Of a stretch of DNA of 64,000 nucleotides, positions 52,501 through 61,169 are shown piece by piece. A program made the position numbers and the translations under genes. The notes beneath the pieces were generated by a model. That model was given only the letters and a program-made list of their open reading frames with translations, made no database searches and was not told where the DNA came from. Each line of letters opens with the position of its first letter. Within the stretch, counting starts at the first letter, position 1. The stretch is from Apilactobacillus apinorum (lineage in GTDB: Bacteria > Bacillota > Bacilli > Lactobacillales > Lactobacillaceae). The stretch spans positions 62,001 to 126,000 of the forward strand of contig NZ_KQ440396.1 in the NCBI RefSeq assembly GCF_001281175.1. The letters run 5' to 3'.

Positions 52501-53091
52501 TTCGAAAATAATATCTTCAACACGGTCTAAATTTTCATGTGTTTGTTGTAACTTAAGGTTGGCATCATGCTTTTGTTGCTTATATTTATAAACCCCTGCC
52601 GCAGTTTCGATAATTGATCTTCTATCTTCGGGTTTGCTGTTAAAGATATCTTCAACGCTTCCTTGAGAAATAATGGAGAAAGAACCAAGTCCCATCCCTG
52701 TATCCATAAAGAGATTATTAATATCCTTTAGTCTACATTCTGAGTTATTAATTAAGTATTGACTTTCACCGGAACGATATAGTCTTCTAGTAATAATTAT
52801 TTCTGAATAAGGACTATTGATGTATTGATCTGAATTATCTAGAGTTAATTTAACTTCTGCACGATTTACTGGATTATGTGTACTTGAACCTGAAAAAATA
52901 ACATCAGACATTTTAGTACCACGCAAAGTTTTAGATGACTGTTCACCTAAAACCCATCTAATTGCCTCAATTACGTTACTTTTACCACTACCATTAGGTC
53001 CTACGATTGCAGTTAAACCATCGGTGAAACTTATTGTTGTTTTATTTGCAAAGGACTTAAATCCAGCAATTTCCAATGATTTTAACTTCAA
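49540..53091 (-). CDS. smc: Chromosome segregation protein Smc
   Basis: Condensin ATPase that organises and segregates the chromosome with ScpA/ScpB. The 1183-residue protein has the Walker A GPNGSGKSNV at about 32-41, a long coiled coil and a hinge domain around residues 500-680 (ALGNQLQQIVVANNQAA; NAGGSITGG). A second coiled coil leads to the C-terminal head with signature SLLSGGEKALTAIALLFA and Walker B SILDEAESALD. Length is normal. It lies between rnc and ftsY as in most Firmicutes. Confidence 0.97.
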   Translation of the reverse strand: MKLKSLEIAGFKSFANKTTISFTDGLTAIVGPNGSGKSNVIEAIRWVLGEQSSKTLRGTKMSDVIFSGSSTHNPVNRAEVKLTLDNSDQYINSPYSEIIITRRLYRSGESQYLINNSECRLKDINNLFMDTGMGLGSFSIISQGSVEDIFNSKPEDRRSIIETAAGVYKYKQQKHDANLKLQQTHENLDRVEDIIFELKDRNDQLKEQSSTAVKYLDLKKELKQYDISRIALELNSLGVEFNATEKIIEEEEQNAKNISNDLDVLSNQKKSLNTQLSELLSKKEQQQDSLLTYTKKIEQLSGQQNLSKQEIEFKKSSLVEHKDSLEKLKAQLSNLEKKEKEINAEIEKVNSEIAIINEKLSSLDEENINKSISDKREEYESLRGEYVAIMQKIANVNNERTYLEKTQKQADAQSDTNRQKIAGINDEINQLEDNLSSLDHEYQINLAKYEDSKKIVDKYHKEQVQLKTDAARIQDDWYKALERNQSIKIKYNSLNNLQNDHSNFFKGAQSVLNNKNQLSGVLGSVSDFIKVPSEYTKAIETALGNQLQQIVVANNQAARNAVKFLNDNRLGRATFLPINEISRRNVNNNVLAACQQNNGFVGIGNQLVSIDPKLDAVTAHLLGNLIVTKDLSSATQLSNQIRHSNRIVTLNGEVVNAGGSITGGTNKKQFDGVLTQKNNLVELEKEFSKGKEIAEGLEKQLNEAQAKLQSINDEMEQYYQQQRDAAGLVDISKNKVSFAKDTLERKQRELKAVKLSIGGLFEDDIEEKKKQNEKLKEQLNLDLLNNQSQSRDVSEKIETLEKMKESNVSEIQSTREKLIVQKEKLSNFRDQKANLIEDFDRLGSEIDDEKDIIDELNEAISNNMLSANQDGEIKKVNENIQKTQDDLEKCKSEIDEHQESIKEIEEKVDKLSKDSISQQNYLNKQVNKFDQLKGQLVNLKQQLVGKYEVDIKDIDDIVIDDSVENIKNRIAQLKREIDSLGIVNVSAIDEYKEVSKRYEFLVQQSDDLKNSSQQLTDTMNKIDVTVEKKFSETFEAIAYQFSKVYNEIFGGGKAKLVLTDPNDLLTTGIEIMAQPPGKKYRHMSLLSGGEKALTAIALLFAVLKVKPVPFSILDEAESALDAENVDRYAHYMTKLDDGTQFIVITHRKETMVYANTLYGVTMQNSGVSKVVTANLNKYNASEE

Positions 53092-53111
53092 TGTATTTTC
53101 TCCATCCTATT

Positions 53112-53804
53112 TTATTCTGTAAGTTTATTAATCGCTTTTTTAGCAGCGCCTTGTTCAGCATTCTTTTTTGAATGGCCTTCACCAACACCTTTTTCAACAC
53201 CATCGATTGTAACTGAAACTTTAAAGCGACGATCATTTTCAGGTCCATTTTCATCGAGTAAGTTGTAAACTATTTCCACTGGTCCATTTGCTTGTGCCAA
53301 TTCTTGTAATTCTGTTTTGTGATCAAAGAATTCATCAAACCATCCTTCGTCTAATTTAGGAAAAATTACTTGATGACAAAACTTAACTACTGGTTCCATG
53401 CCTTGGTCTAAGTAAACTGCACCAATGAAAGATTCAAAAATATCACAAAGCAAAGAATCACGGCTTCTTGCTTGTGCTTTTTCTTCACCCTTACCAAGTC
53501 TAATATATTTATCGAAGTGACATTCTCTAGCAAAACTACTGAAGCTTTGTTCATTAACCATAGCTGCTCTTAGTCTTGTAAGTCTACCCTGTGGTAAATT
53601 AGGAAATCTCTTGTAAATATATTCTGATACGACTAATTCGTAAACCGCATCACCTAAAAATTCAATTCGTTCATAAAATTTTAGATTCTTACCTGGATGT
53701 TCATTAACATATGAAGCTTGTGTAAAAGCTTCGTCCAATAATGATTCATCTTTAAATTTTATATTAAACTTTTTTTCTAATAAATCATCAAACTCTTTTT
53801 CCAA
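53112..53804 (-). CDS. rnc: Ribonuclease III
   Basis: Double-strand-specific endonuclease for rRNA and mRNA processing. The 230-residue protein has the RNase III signature ERIEFLGDAVYELVVSEY, the second metal site DIFESFIGAVYLDQG, and a C-terminal dsRNA-binding domain (TELQELAQANGP; GEGHSKKNAEQGAAKKA). It precedes smc by 20 bases. Confidence 0.96.
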   Translation of the reverse strand: MEKEFDDLLEKKFNIKFKDESLLDEAFTQASYVNEHPGKNLKFYERIEFLGDAVYELVVSEYIYKRFPNLPQGRLTRLRAAMVNEQSFSSFARECHFDKYIRLGKGEEKAQARSRDSLLCDIFESFIGAVYLDQGMEPVVKFCHQVIFPKLDEGWFDEFFDHKTELQELAQANGPVEIVYNLLDENGPENDRRFKVSVTIDGVEKGVGEGHSKKNAEQGAAKKAINKLTE

Positions 53805-53832
53805 ACTAACTCCTCCAGTTATTAATACAACA

Positions 53833-53864
53833 AAAGACGATTACTATTGAGTAATCGCCTTTTT
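53833..53864 (-). terminator. Hairpin between acpP and rnc
   Basis: On the minus strand GGCGATTACT (53859-53850) pairs with AGTAATCGTC (53845-53836) around CAAT, with one wobble, followed by TTTT. It probably attenuates transcription from acpP into rnc-smc. Confidence 0.7.
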
Positions 53865-53866
53865 AA

Positions 53867-54115
53867 TTATTTGTTATCAGCGTTAGACATAACGTAGTCT
53901 ACGGCTTCATCAATAGTTTTAATATTTTCAGCATCTTCATCTGAAATATCAGTACCAAATGCACTTTCTAGAGACAATACAAATTCAACGAAATCAATTG
54001 AATCAGCATCTAAATCATTTTGAAAGTTTAAGTCACTCTTGATGGTAGTTCTATCAATTCCAAATTGTTCAGCTACTAAATCAGCAATTTTATTAAATAC
54101 TTCTTCTTTTGTCAT
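53867..54115 (-). CDS. acpP: Acyl carrier protein
   Basis: Carries acyl chains on a 4'-phosphopantetheine arm for fatty-acid synthesis and for PlsX. The 82-residue acidic protein has the attachment site Ser39 in DLDADSIDFVEFVLSLE. The plsX-acpP-rnc order is typical. Confidence 0.95.
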   Translation of the reverse strand: MTKEEVFNKIADLVAEQFGIDRTTIKSDLNFQNDLDADSIDFVEFVLSLESAFGTDISDEDAENIKTIDEAVDYVMSNADNK

Positions 54116-54164
54116 AACTTATCTCCTTCAAATCGTAAATAATATAATTAATTATAACAGATAT

Positions 54165-55205
54165 TTAGTTGTTTTTCGCGTTTTGTTTGATTTGTTGCAT
54201 ATCATCAGCATGCTTATCAAAATATTCAACAACGTTATCAATTGTTTTTGAATCAATCATTGTCTTGATTTGGAAAATAGTGTTTTTAATGGTTACTGCT
54301 TCACTACTACCATGAGCCTTAACAACAGGTGCTTTAGTACCCATTAAAACAGCTCCACCGTATTGTGAGTAATCCATTTCTTTACCAATCTTCTTAAATG
54401 TTGGCTTAAGCATTAGGGCACCAACTTTTGACTTAAGACCACCTGACATGATTTCGCCTTTAATCAAAGTAAGAAGTGATAATGCAGTACCTTCAATAGC
54501 CTTTAGAGCGGCATTTCCAGTAAATCCATCAGTAACAACAACATCGGCAGCACCATTTAATAGTTCTCTTGATTCAACGTTACCAATGAAGTTTAAGTTC
54601 TTATCGTTAGCTAATAATTCGTTTGCTGCCTTATGTAAAGCATCACCTTTATCAGCTTCAGTACCGTTATTTAATAATCCAATACGTGGGTTTTTAATAT
54701 TTCTAACGTTTTCTGCATAATATTTACCCATAAAAGCATATTGATAAAGGTTAAATAGTTTAGATTCAGCGTTTGCACCTACATCTAGCATTACAAAGTT
54801 ATCATGATATTCATCATTAACAATTGGTAAAGTAGTTGCTAAACCTGGACGATTGATTCCTTTAATTCTACCGATAATGAATAAACCAGCAGCTAAAATT
54901 GCACCAGTATTACCGGCTGAAAAGAATGCGTCGGCTTCTTTATCTTTAACAGCTTGAGCAGCCATATCTAAACTAGAGTTTTTCTTTTTCATTACTGCCT
55001 TAACAGGTTCTTCACCCATTTCAATAACTTCGTCAGATTGAATTAATTCAATTCTTTCGTCATTTTGAATTAAAGGCTTAACCTTATCAATTTGACCAAA
55101 TAGCTTAAATTCAATATCAGGATATTGATCTCTAGCCATTTCTACCCCTTTAACAACTTCTAACGGTGCATTGTCTCCACCCATAGCATCAATCGCAATT
55201 TTCAT
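54165..55205 (-). CDS. plsX: Phosphate acyltransferase PlsX
   Basis: Converts acyl-ACP to acyl-phosphate for PlsY. The 346-residue protein starts MKIAIDAMGGDNAPLEVV and contains ADAFFSAGNTGAILAAG and VTDGFTGNAALKAIEG. The frame is open upstream across the end of recG, but AAGGAG shortly before ATG 55205 and the family N terminus decide the start. It is located between recG and acpP. Confidence 0.95.
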   Translation of the reverse strand: MKIAIDAMGGDNAPLEVVKGVEMARDQYPDIEFKLFGQIDKVKPLIQNDERIELIQSDEVIEMGEEPVKAVMKKKNSSLDMAAQAVKDKEADAFFSAGNTGAILAAGLFIIGRIKGINRPGLATTLPIVNDEYHDNFVMLDVGANAESKLFNLYQYAFMGKYYAENVRNIKNPRIGLLNNGTEADKGDALHKAANELLANDKNLNFIGNVESRELLNGAADVVVTDGFTGNAALKAIEGTALSLLTLIKGEIMSGGLKSKVGALMLKPTFKKIGKEMDYSQYGGAVLMGTKAPVVKAHGSSEAVTIKNTIFQIKTMIDSKTIDNVVEYFDKHADDMQQIKQNAKNN

Positions 55206-55221
55206 CTTATAAAACTCCTTC

Positions 55222-57255
55222 TTAGTCAAACATTTTATTATTATTTTTTTGTTGAACGTAACTATATAATTTACTATATTCTGGGTCATTTTGCCAATTA
55301 TTAGTATTTACTACTAAAATTGCCTCTTGCTGAGCGATGCTTAACATCTTTAAATCAGCAACAGGATCACCAACTTTAAACTCAGGCAATCCAGACTGCG
55401 CTTTTCCCATAATATCACCTGGGCCACGTAATTCCAAATCTTTTTGGGAAATAACAAAGCCATCATTACTTTGTACCATTACATTCATTCGCTTAACACC
55501 AGTTTCAGTTTTTGGATCAGAAACCAATAAGCAATATGATTGGCTGCTTCCTCTACCGACTCTTCCTCGAAGTTGATGAAGCTGTGCTAATCCAAAATGA
55601 TCTGCGTTAAATACAATCATCATTGTTGCGTTGCTTACATCAACCCCAACTTCGATAACGGTTGTTGAGACTAGGATTTGAAACTCGTTATTTTCAAAAC
55701 TTTCCATGGTAGAATTTTTTTCTTCATCTTTCATTCTACCATGAAGTAAACCGACTTTGAAATCAGGCTCAAATAACTTCTGAAAGTTTTCATATATATT
55801 AACAGCATTTTTCATATCAACTGCTTCTGACTCTTCCACTAAAGGAGTTACTACATAAATTTGTTCACCACTATTTAGTCTTTCCTTAATAAATGGAATC
55901 GAATTTTTAAACTGACCTTCTTTAATCCATGCGGTTTTAACCGGTTGGCGTCCATTAGGTAATTCATCAATTATTGAAACGTCCATTTCACCGTAAGATG
56001 TAATTGCCAACGTTCTAGGAATTGGTGTCGCAGTCATTGCTAAAACATTCGTTCCATCATTTTTTTCACGAAGAATTTTTCTTTGGTTAACACCAAAACG
56101 ATGTTGTTCATCAATGATTGCAAGGCCTAAGTTATTATAAATCACGGTATCTTGGATTAACGCATGCGTACCAATAACCAGGTTAATTTCTCCAGAAGCA
56201 ATTCTTGGTAATAACTCTTTCTTAGCCGCTGCCTTTGTATCACCAGTTAACAAAGCAACATTCACCTTAGTGTTTTCAAACAACTTAGCTAATTTGTTGG
56301 CATGCTGTTCAGCCAAAATTTCAGTTGGTGCCATCAATGCTGCTTGATAGCCACCATCAATTGTCGCAAGAATAGATAATGCCGCAATAATTGTTTTACC
56401 TGAACCAACATCCCCCTGCAATAGTCTATTCATTTGTCGATTAGACTTTAAATCAGCATAAATTTCCTTAACAACTCTTAATTGTGCACCAGTAAGTTTA
56501 AAAGGTAATTCTTCAATAAACTTTTCCATGTCACTATCAGAATAATTAATTTCAATTCCCTTATCTTTTTGTTCTGCCATCTTAAGAGATTGTAATTGCA
56601 TTTGAAAAAGAAAAAATTCATTGAATTTAGCTGTTCTTCTTGCAAGCATTGCATCTTGATTATTAGTGGGGAAATGCATGTCATGAATTACTTTAACCTG
56701 CTTTTCTAATTTGTATTTATCAATAATTTTATCTGGAATAATGTCATCAATCGCATCTTTATATTCATCAAAGGCCAACTTAACTAAATCACTAATTGTT
56801 TTTTGGCGAATATGCTTGTTAGCAGGATAAATTGCATTCATTTCATTATTATCAACTGAAGATAATATTTTGATTCCAGCAAGCGAAGCCTTGGCTTTAT
56901 CAAAACGGCCATGAATTAATACTTCTTTACCAACTGGTAATTGTTTCTTTAACCAAGGTTGATTGAAAAAAGTAACCTTTATAACATCATTATCAACCAA
57001 TAGTCTTATATTTAAGATATTTCTTTTACGACCAAAATGAGCAATCACTGGATCAGCAGCAATCTTTCCTTTTAGAGTTACTTTTTCTTGATCGACAATT
57101 TGAGTCAAATCCTTAACTTGAAAATCATCATATCTAAATGGGTAATAGGTTAATAAATCATAAATACTTCTGATTCCTAATTCTTCAAGTGCTTCGACTT
57201 TTTTTGGTCCTACACCCTTTAGGACTGAAACCGAGTCATATAAATCTTTCAACAT
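55222..57255 (-). CDS. recG: ATP-dependent DNA helicase RecG
   Basis: Remodels stalled forks and Holliday junctions. The 677-residue protein has an N-terminal wedge/OB domain (about 1-200). It then has superfamily 2 motifs: LQGDVGSGKTIIAALS, MAPTEILAEQHA, IDEQHRFGVNQR, MTATPIPRTLA and QLRGRVGRG. Motifs are intact, in contrast to DinG in this window. Gene order fakA-recG-plsX is conserved. Confidence 0.96.
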   Translation of the reverse strand: MLKDLYDSVSVLKGVGPKKVEALEELGIRSIYDLLTYYPFRYDDFQVKDLTQIVDQEKVTLKGKIAADPVIAHFGRKRNILNIRLLVDNDVIKVTFFNQPWLKKQLPVGKEVLIHGRFDKAKASLAGIKILSSVDNNEMNAIYPANKHIRQKTISDLVKLAFDEYKDAIDDIIPDKIIDKYKLEKQVKVIHDMHFPTNNQDAMLARRTAKFNEFFLFQMQLQSLKMAEQKDKGIEINYSDSDMEKFIEELPFKLTGAQLRVVKEIYADLKSNRQMNRLLQGDVGSGKTIIAALSILATIDGGYQAALMAPTEILAEQHANKLAKLFENTKVNVALLTGDTKAAAKKELLPRIASGEINLVIGTHALIQDTVIYNNLGLAIIDEQHRFGVNQRKILREKNDGTNVLAMTATPIPRTLAITSYGEMDVSIIDELPNGRQPVKTAWIKEGQFKNSIPFIKERLNSGEQIYVVTPLVEESEAVDMKNAVNIYENFQKLFEPDFKVGLLHGRMKDEEKNSTMESFENNEFQILVSTTVIEVGVDVSNATMMIVFNADHFGLAQLHQLRGRVGRGSSQSYCLLVSDPKTETGVKRMNVMVQSNDGFVISQKDLELRGPGDIMGKAQSGLPEFKVGDPVADLKMLSIAQQEAILVVNTNNWQNDPEYSKLYSYVQQKNNNKMFD

Positions 57256-57283
57256 ATCACCTCATCTCAAAATATTATTAAAA

Positions 57284-57309
57284 TAAAAAAATCGGAACTA
57301 TGTCCGATA
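57284..57309 (-). terminator. Terminator between fakA and recG
   Basis: On the minus strand ATCGGA pairs with TCCGAT (57308-57303 with 57296-57291), followed by seven T residues. Confidence 0.75.
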
Positions 57310-57312
57310 AAT

Positions 57313-58989
57313 TTATTCGACGGAAATTAGGTATGGGTAAACCGGTTGACCACCTTCATGAACTTCAACTTCTAATTCATCGTCAATAGCTTCAACTTTC
57401 TCAGATAAATCATTAGCTTCATCTTCAGTGATACCGTCACCATAGATAATTGTTACTACTTCACTGTCTTCATCGATCATTTCTTTAATCATTTCAATAG
57501 CAGTTTCAGTTAAATCTGTTTTAACAATTTGAATCTTTCCATCGATAATTCCCATAAAGTCATCTTTATTAATTTTAACACCATCAATTTCTGTATCTCT
57601 AACAGCGTGTGTTACATCCCCACTAATTACAGTATTTAACATATCTTCCATTTCAGATACATTATCTTGTAAACTAGCATCAGGATTGAAGGATAACATT
57701 GAAGTTAATCCTTGTTGAATTGTTTTAGCATGAACAATTTCGACTGGAATTTCAGCAACATCAGCAGCTTGTTGAGCTGCCATAAAGATATTACCATTGT
57801 TAGGAATAATTAATGCATTTTTGGCGTTACTATTATTGATTGCATCCAAGATATCTTGGGTACTAGGATTCATAGTTTGACCACCCTTAATAACATCGGT
57901 AACCCCTAAACTAGTAAATAACTCACCTATTCCATCACCAGAAGCTACTGCAATTATTGCAATATCTTTAGGTTCTTGCTTAGTATCCTCTGCCTTATTA
58001 TCATCATTTTCAATGATTGTTTCTTGTTGAAGACGCATATTATCGATTTTAACATTAGCTAAATCACCGAATTTTTGTCCCCATGAGATAACTTCTCCTG
58101 GCTGTTCAGTATGAACATGAACCTTAACAATTTCATCATCATTAACAACTAATAGTGAGTCACCTATACCAGCTAGATGTTCATAAAACTTGTCATAATC
58201 AAAATCGTATTCAACTTCTTTACCACGACCAATTCTGACCATGATTTGGGTACAGTAACCGTATACTATGTCATCTGGATTCAATTTACCTTGAGCACTT
58301 TCGTGACTTTGTTCATGACTTGCATCAATCATTTGATCCATTTCACCAGTATTTGGTTGATGACTGGTTTCAATTTCTCGACCATTTAAAACATCAGCAA
58401 AAGCTTTAATTACAAATACCAAGCCTTGACCACCAGAATCGACAACTCCCACTTGTTTTAAAACAGGTAGCAAGTCGGGTGTGGATTGAAGTGCTTTTTC
58501 AGCTGCATCATATAAAGAATCAAATAATTTAGCTAAATCGTTTACATCAGATTTTTGTCCAGCTTCAGAGATGCCTCTAATTACAGTTAAAATAGTACCT
58601 TCTGTAGGCTTCATCACTGAACCATAAGCTGTTTTTTCACTATTTTGGAAAGCTTCTACGATGTCCTTTCCATTCAGAACATCCTTGTTTTCAACTGATT
58701 TAGAGAATCCTCTAAAAATTTGTGACAAAATAACACCTGAGTTACCACGTGCTCCCATTAACAATCCCTTAGCTAATGATTGTGCTAATTTCCCTACAGA
58801 TTCGCTAGTATCTTTACTTACATAATCAGCTCCACTTTGGAAAGACATGCTCATATTAGTTCCTGTATCACCATCGGGAACAGGAAATACGTTTAAAGAA
58901 TTAATAAACTCTGCATTACTATTAAGGGTTGTAGCAGCGGCTTGAACCATTTGATCAAATTTAGAACTATTTATATTTGAAATAGACAC
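57313..58989 (-). CDS. fakA: Fatty acid kinase ATP-binding subunit FakA (DAK/YloV family)
   Basis: Phosphorylates exogenous fatty acids bound to FakB/DegV proteins, giving acyl-phosphate for PlsX/PlsY. The 558-residue protein has an N-terminal DhaL domain with the Mg-ATP site NVFPVPDGDTGTNM and GARGNSGVILSQIFRG (about 1-200). A linker and a C-terminal EDD/DegV-like domain (IAIIAVASGDGIGELF; IPNNGNIFMAAQQA) follow. It is cotranscribed with the upstream asp23. A DegV partner candidate is at 11711-12577. Confidence 0.93.
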   Translation of the reverse strand: MSISNINSSKFDQMVQAAATTLNSNAEFINSLNVFPVPDGDTGTNMSMSFQSGADYVSKDTSESVGKLAQSLAKGLLMGARGNSGVILSQIFRGFSKSVENKDVLNGKDIVEAFQNSEKTAYGSVMKPTEGTILTVIRGISEAGQKSDVNDLAKLFDSLYDAAEKALQSTPDLLPVLKQVGVVDSGGQGLVFVIKAFADVLNGREIETSHQPNTGEMDQMIDASHEQSHESAQGKLNPDDIVYGYCTQIMVRIGRGKEVEYDFDYDKFYEHLAGIGDSLLVVNDDEIVKVHVHTEQPGEVISWGQKFGDLANVKIDNMRLQQETIIENDDNKAEDTKQEPKDIAIIAVASGDGIGELFTSLGVTDVIKGGQTMNPSTQDILDAINNSNAKNALIIPNNGNIFMAAQQAADVAEIPVEIVHAKTIQQGLTSMLSFNPDASLQDNVSEMEDMLNTVISGDVTHAVRDTEIDGVKINKDDFMGIIDGKIQIVKTDLTETAIEMIKEMIDEDSEVVTIIYGDGITEDEANDLSEKVEAIDDELEVEVHEGGQPVYPYLISVE

Positions 58990-59005
58990 TAAAATGAACC
59001 TCCTT

Positions 59006-59365
59006 TTAATCTAAAACTCTTACTCCTTGAACGACTACATTCACGGAACTTGCGGTAATACCCAGCATTGTTTCTAAATTATACTTAACCTTTGATTGAA
59101 CATTTTTACATACTTCAGAAATTTTAGTACCGTAGCTAACGATAATGTTAACTTCAATTGCAACATCATTATCATGTTGAGTAACAACTACACCACGTGA
59201 ATAATTATCTTTTTTTAGTATTTCATTGAAATTATCTCTAATTTGATTCTTACTTGCCATCCCTACTACACCGTAATTATCTGTAGCAGCACCACCGACA
59301 ACGGTTGAAATGACATTATTATCAATATCAATTAATCCATATTCTGTTTTCATTTTTACGGCCAT
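59006..59365 (-). CDS. yloU: Asp23/Gls24 family envelope stress protein (YloU-like)
   Basis: A 119-residue protein of the Asp23 family: EYGLIDIDNNVISTVVGGAA at the N terminus, then an alpha-beta repeat (GVVVTQHDNDVAIEVNIIV). Its role is unclear; homologues localise near the membrane and respond to envelope stress. Placement immediately before fakA is conserved, 16 bases apart. It is divergent from rpmB. Confidence 0.92.
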   Translation of the reverse strand: MAVKMKTEYGLIDIDNNVISTVVGGAATDNYGVVGMASKNQIRDNFNEILKKDNYSRGVVVTQHDNDVAIEVNIIVSYGTKISEVCKNVQSKVKYNLETMLGITASSVNVVVQGVRVLD

Positions 59366-59470
59366 AACGATAGCCTCCTTAAAAGATAGATTTCTTAATA
59401 TATTCGTAATATAATATTACCACATGTTAAATAAAAGCTAAAGTATTGTTATAATTAATGTTTGAGACTG

Positions 59471-59488
59471 TCAAGTATATTCACTTGA
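59471..59488. repeat. Small inverted repeat upstream of the rpmB promoter
   Basis: TCAAGT (59471-59476) and ACTTGA (59483-59488) are perfect complements around 6 bases, just before the -35 box of rpmB. It may be a chance occurrence or a minor operator. Confidence 0.3.
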
Positions 59489-59498
59489 AAGAAAACCA

Positions 59499-59527
59499 TT
59501 GCAAATTGGGCTTTAATATGCTAAATT
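59499..59527 (+). promoter_or_regulatory. Promoter of rpmB
   Basis: TTGCAA (59499-59504), 17 bases, TAAATT (59522-59527), with TATG just upstream of the -10 box. Confidence 0.55.
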
Positions 59528-59592
59528 ATTAAGGTGAGATGTAATAAAAGCAACGCTTTTGATTAGAAATCATTAAAAAGGAGGAATTTCCA

Positions 59593-59778
59593 ATGGCTAA
59601 AGATTTTATCAATGGTAAAAGAACTCATTTTGGTAACAAGCGTTCACACGCTTTGAATTCTTCACGTCGTAGCTGGAAGCCAAATCTACAAAAGGTTCGT
59701 ATCCTTGTAGATGGAAAGCCTAAAAAAGTTTGGGTTAGTGCCCGTACTCTAAAATCAGGTAAAGTTACTCGTGCCTAA
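59593..59778 (+). CDS. rpmB: 50S ribosomal protein L28
   Basis: A 61-residue basic protein with [40 protein letters not shown] and a C-terminal ALKSGKV-like segment ([10 protein letters not shown]). The paralogue type with zinc cysteines is not this one, as it has no Cys. A strong AAAGGAGG ribosome site precedes it. It is monocistronic, divergent from the asp23 operon. Confidence 0.97.
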   Translation: MAKDFINGKRTHFGNKRSHALNSSRRSWKPNLQKVRILVDGKPKKVWVSARTLKSGKVTRA

Positions 59779-59786
59779 TTATATTT

Positions 59787-59820
59787 AAGCTCAACTTACT
59801 TACAGTTGAGCTTTTTTTAT
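59787..59820 (+). terminator. Terminator of rpmB
   Basis: AAGCTCAAC (59787-59795) pairs with GTTGAGCTT (59805-59813), followed by a T run. Confidence 0.88.
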
Positions 59821-59822
59821 AC

Positions 59823-59859
59823 AAAAAAGAGATGACCATTTAAGGTCACCTCTTTTTAT
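59823..59859 (-). terminator. Terminator of the prkC-rsgA-rpe-thiN operon
   Basis: On the minus strand AAAAGAGGTGACC pairs with GGTCATCTCTTTT around a 6-base loop, followed by T residues. It overlaps the last bases of thiN. Confidence 0.85.
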
Positions 59860-60506
59860 TTTTGATCTTTGCTTTGAATTACACATAATATTCCCTCATC
59901 AAACCAAAAGTTACATTCATTGGTAACAAATTGATTACTAGAATATGCAAAAGCTCTTGGGACAAAATGATTGTCCAATGTGTATTCAGCATCGTAGATT
60001 GATAAATTCATCTGGTTCAAAGGAATAAAAGCAAGATAATGTTTATTATCCTCTTTCACTACCTTTCCGTCACCAGGTGTGTAATAAGTAATTGTATTTT
60101 GCTTATCAATAATTCTTATTTTATGAACTATACTTTTGTACTTAGGTTCTGTAGCCATCAAGAAATTAGAAATAAAGTGATCAATTCTACCACCCGTTGC
60201 ACCATAAATATTAATTATATCTGCATTTAACTCTTGATCAGCAATCGTAAGAGCTAATTGCGTATCAGTATAATCTTTATGTGGATCAAAAGTTCTTATA
60301 TCGCTAACGTGACTTGAAACAATCTTTTGTTCATCAGAACTCATTGAATCGAAGTCTCCAATAGCTATAATTGGAGTTTTACCCTTCTCAATTAGCCATA
60401 GGTTACCGCGATCAACTCCAATCCATTCCCCATCGATTTCCATACTATTCATTTCATCTGGCCATAAGTCAGTTGGTCCGCAGAGTAATAAATTGATTGT
60501 TTTCAT
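59856..60506 (-). CDS. thiN: Thiamine diphosphokinase
   Basis: Makes thiamine diphosphate from thiamine and ATP. The 216-residue protein shows the family motifs IGVDRGNLWLIEKG, AIGDFDSMS, DPHKDYTDTQLAL and GATGGRIDHFISN. It is the last gene of the operon, 2 bases after rpe. Confidence 0.94.
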   Translation of the reverse strand: MKTINLLLCGPTDLWPDEMNSMEIDGEWIGVDRGNLWLIEKGKTPIIAIGDFDSMSSDEQKIVSSHVSDIRTFDPHKDYTDTQLALTIADQELNADIINIYGATGGRIDHFISNFLMATEPKYKSIVHKIRIIDKQNTITYYTPGDGKVVKEDNKHYLAFIPLNQMNLSIYDAEYTLDNHFVPRAFAYSSNQFVTNECNFWFDEGILCVIQSKDQK

Positions 60507-60508
60507 AA

Positions 60509-61159
60509 CTATTTAGTAGCTTCTTTCATAGTTTGGATTCTTTCGGCTGGATTATCAGCACCAAATACATAAGAACCTGCAACAGCAACTGTGGCACCTG
60601 CTTCAGCAGCAGCCTTTACAGTTTCGTTATTAACTCCACCATCAATTTCAATGTCGAAGTCATAACCTTCGGCTTTTTTAATATCATCTAATTGCTTAAT
60701 CTTCTTAACAGTTTCATCTAGGAACTTTTGACCACCAAAACCTGGGTTAACAGTCATCACTAGAACTTGGTCAACCATGTATAAAACAGGTTTAATTGCT
60801 TCAACAGGTGTACCTGGATTGATAACAACTTCAGCCTTTACACCTTTGTTTTTGATCATTTGTAGAGCACGATGAATATGTGGAGTGGCTTCAACGTGAA
60901 CACCAATAATATCCGCACCTTTATCTGCAAATTCATCAACAAATCTTTCTGGATTTACAACCATTAAATGAACATCCAAAACAAGATTTGAGATTTTTTT
61001 GATTTGTGAAACCCAGTTAGGTCCATAAGAAATAGCAGGTACAAATGAACCATCCATTACATCAATATGTAATAGTTCTGCATCTGCTTCAACCTTAGCA
61101 ATGTCTCTTTCTAAATTTAAATAATCTGCGCTTAAAATTGATGGTGCTACCTTAATCAT
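60509..61159 (-). CDS. rpe: Ribulose-phosphate 3-epimerase
   Basis: Interconverts ribulose-5-phosphate and xylulose-5-phosphate, a key reaction in the phosphoketolase pathway of heterofermenters. The 216-residue TIM barrel has VAPSILSADYLNLERDI, LLHIDVMDGSFVPAISYGP, HLMVVNPE, VMTVNPGFGGQKF and EIDGGVNNET with metal and acid residues intact. It sits 10 bases after rsgA. Confidence 0.96.
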   Translation of the reverse strand: MIKVAPSILSADYLNLERDIAKVEADAELLHIDVMDGSFVPAISYGPNWVSQIKKISNLVLDVHLMVVNPERFVDEFADKGADIIGVHVEATPHIHRALQMIKNKGVKAEVVINPGTPVEAIKPVLYMVDQVLVMTVNPGFGGQKFLDETVKKIKQLDDIKKAEGYDFDIEIDGGVNNETVKAAAEAGATVAVAGSYVFGADNPAERIQTMKEATK

Positions 61160-61169
61160 CTATAATTCC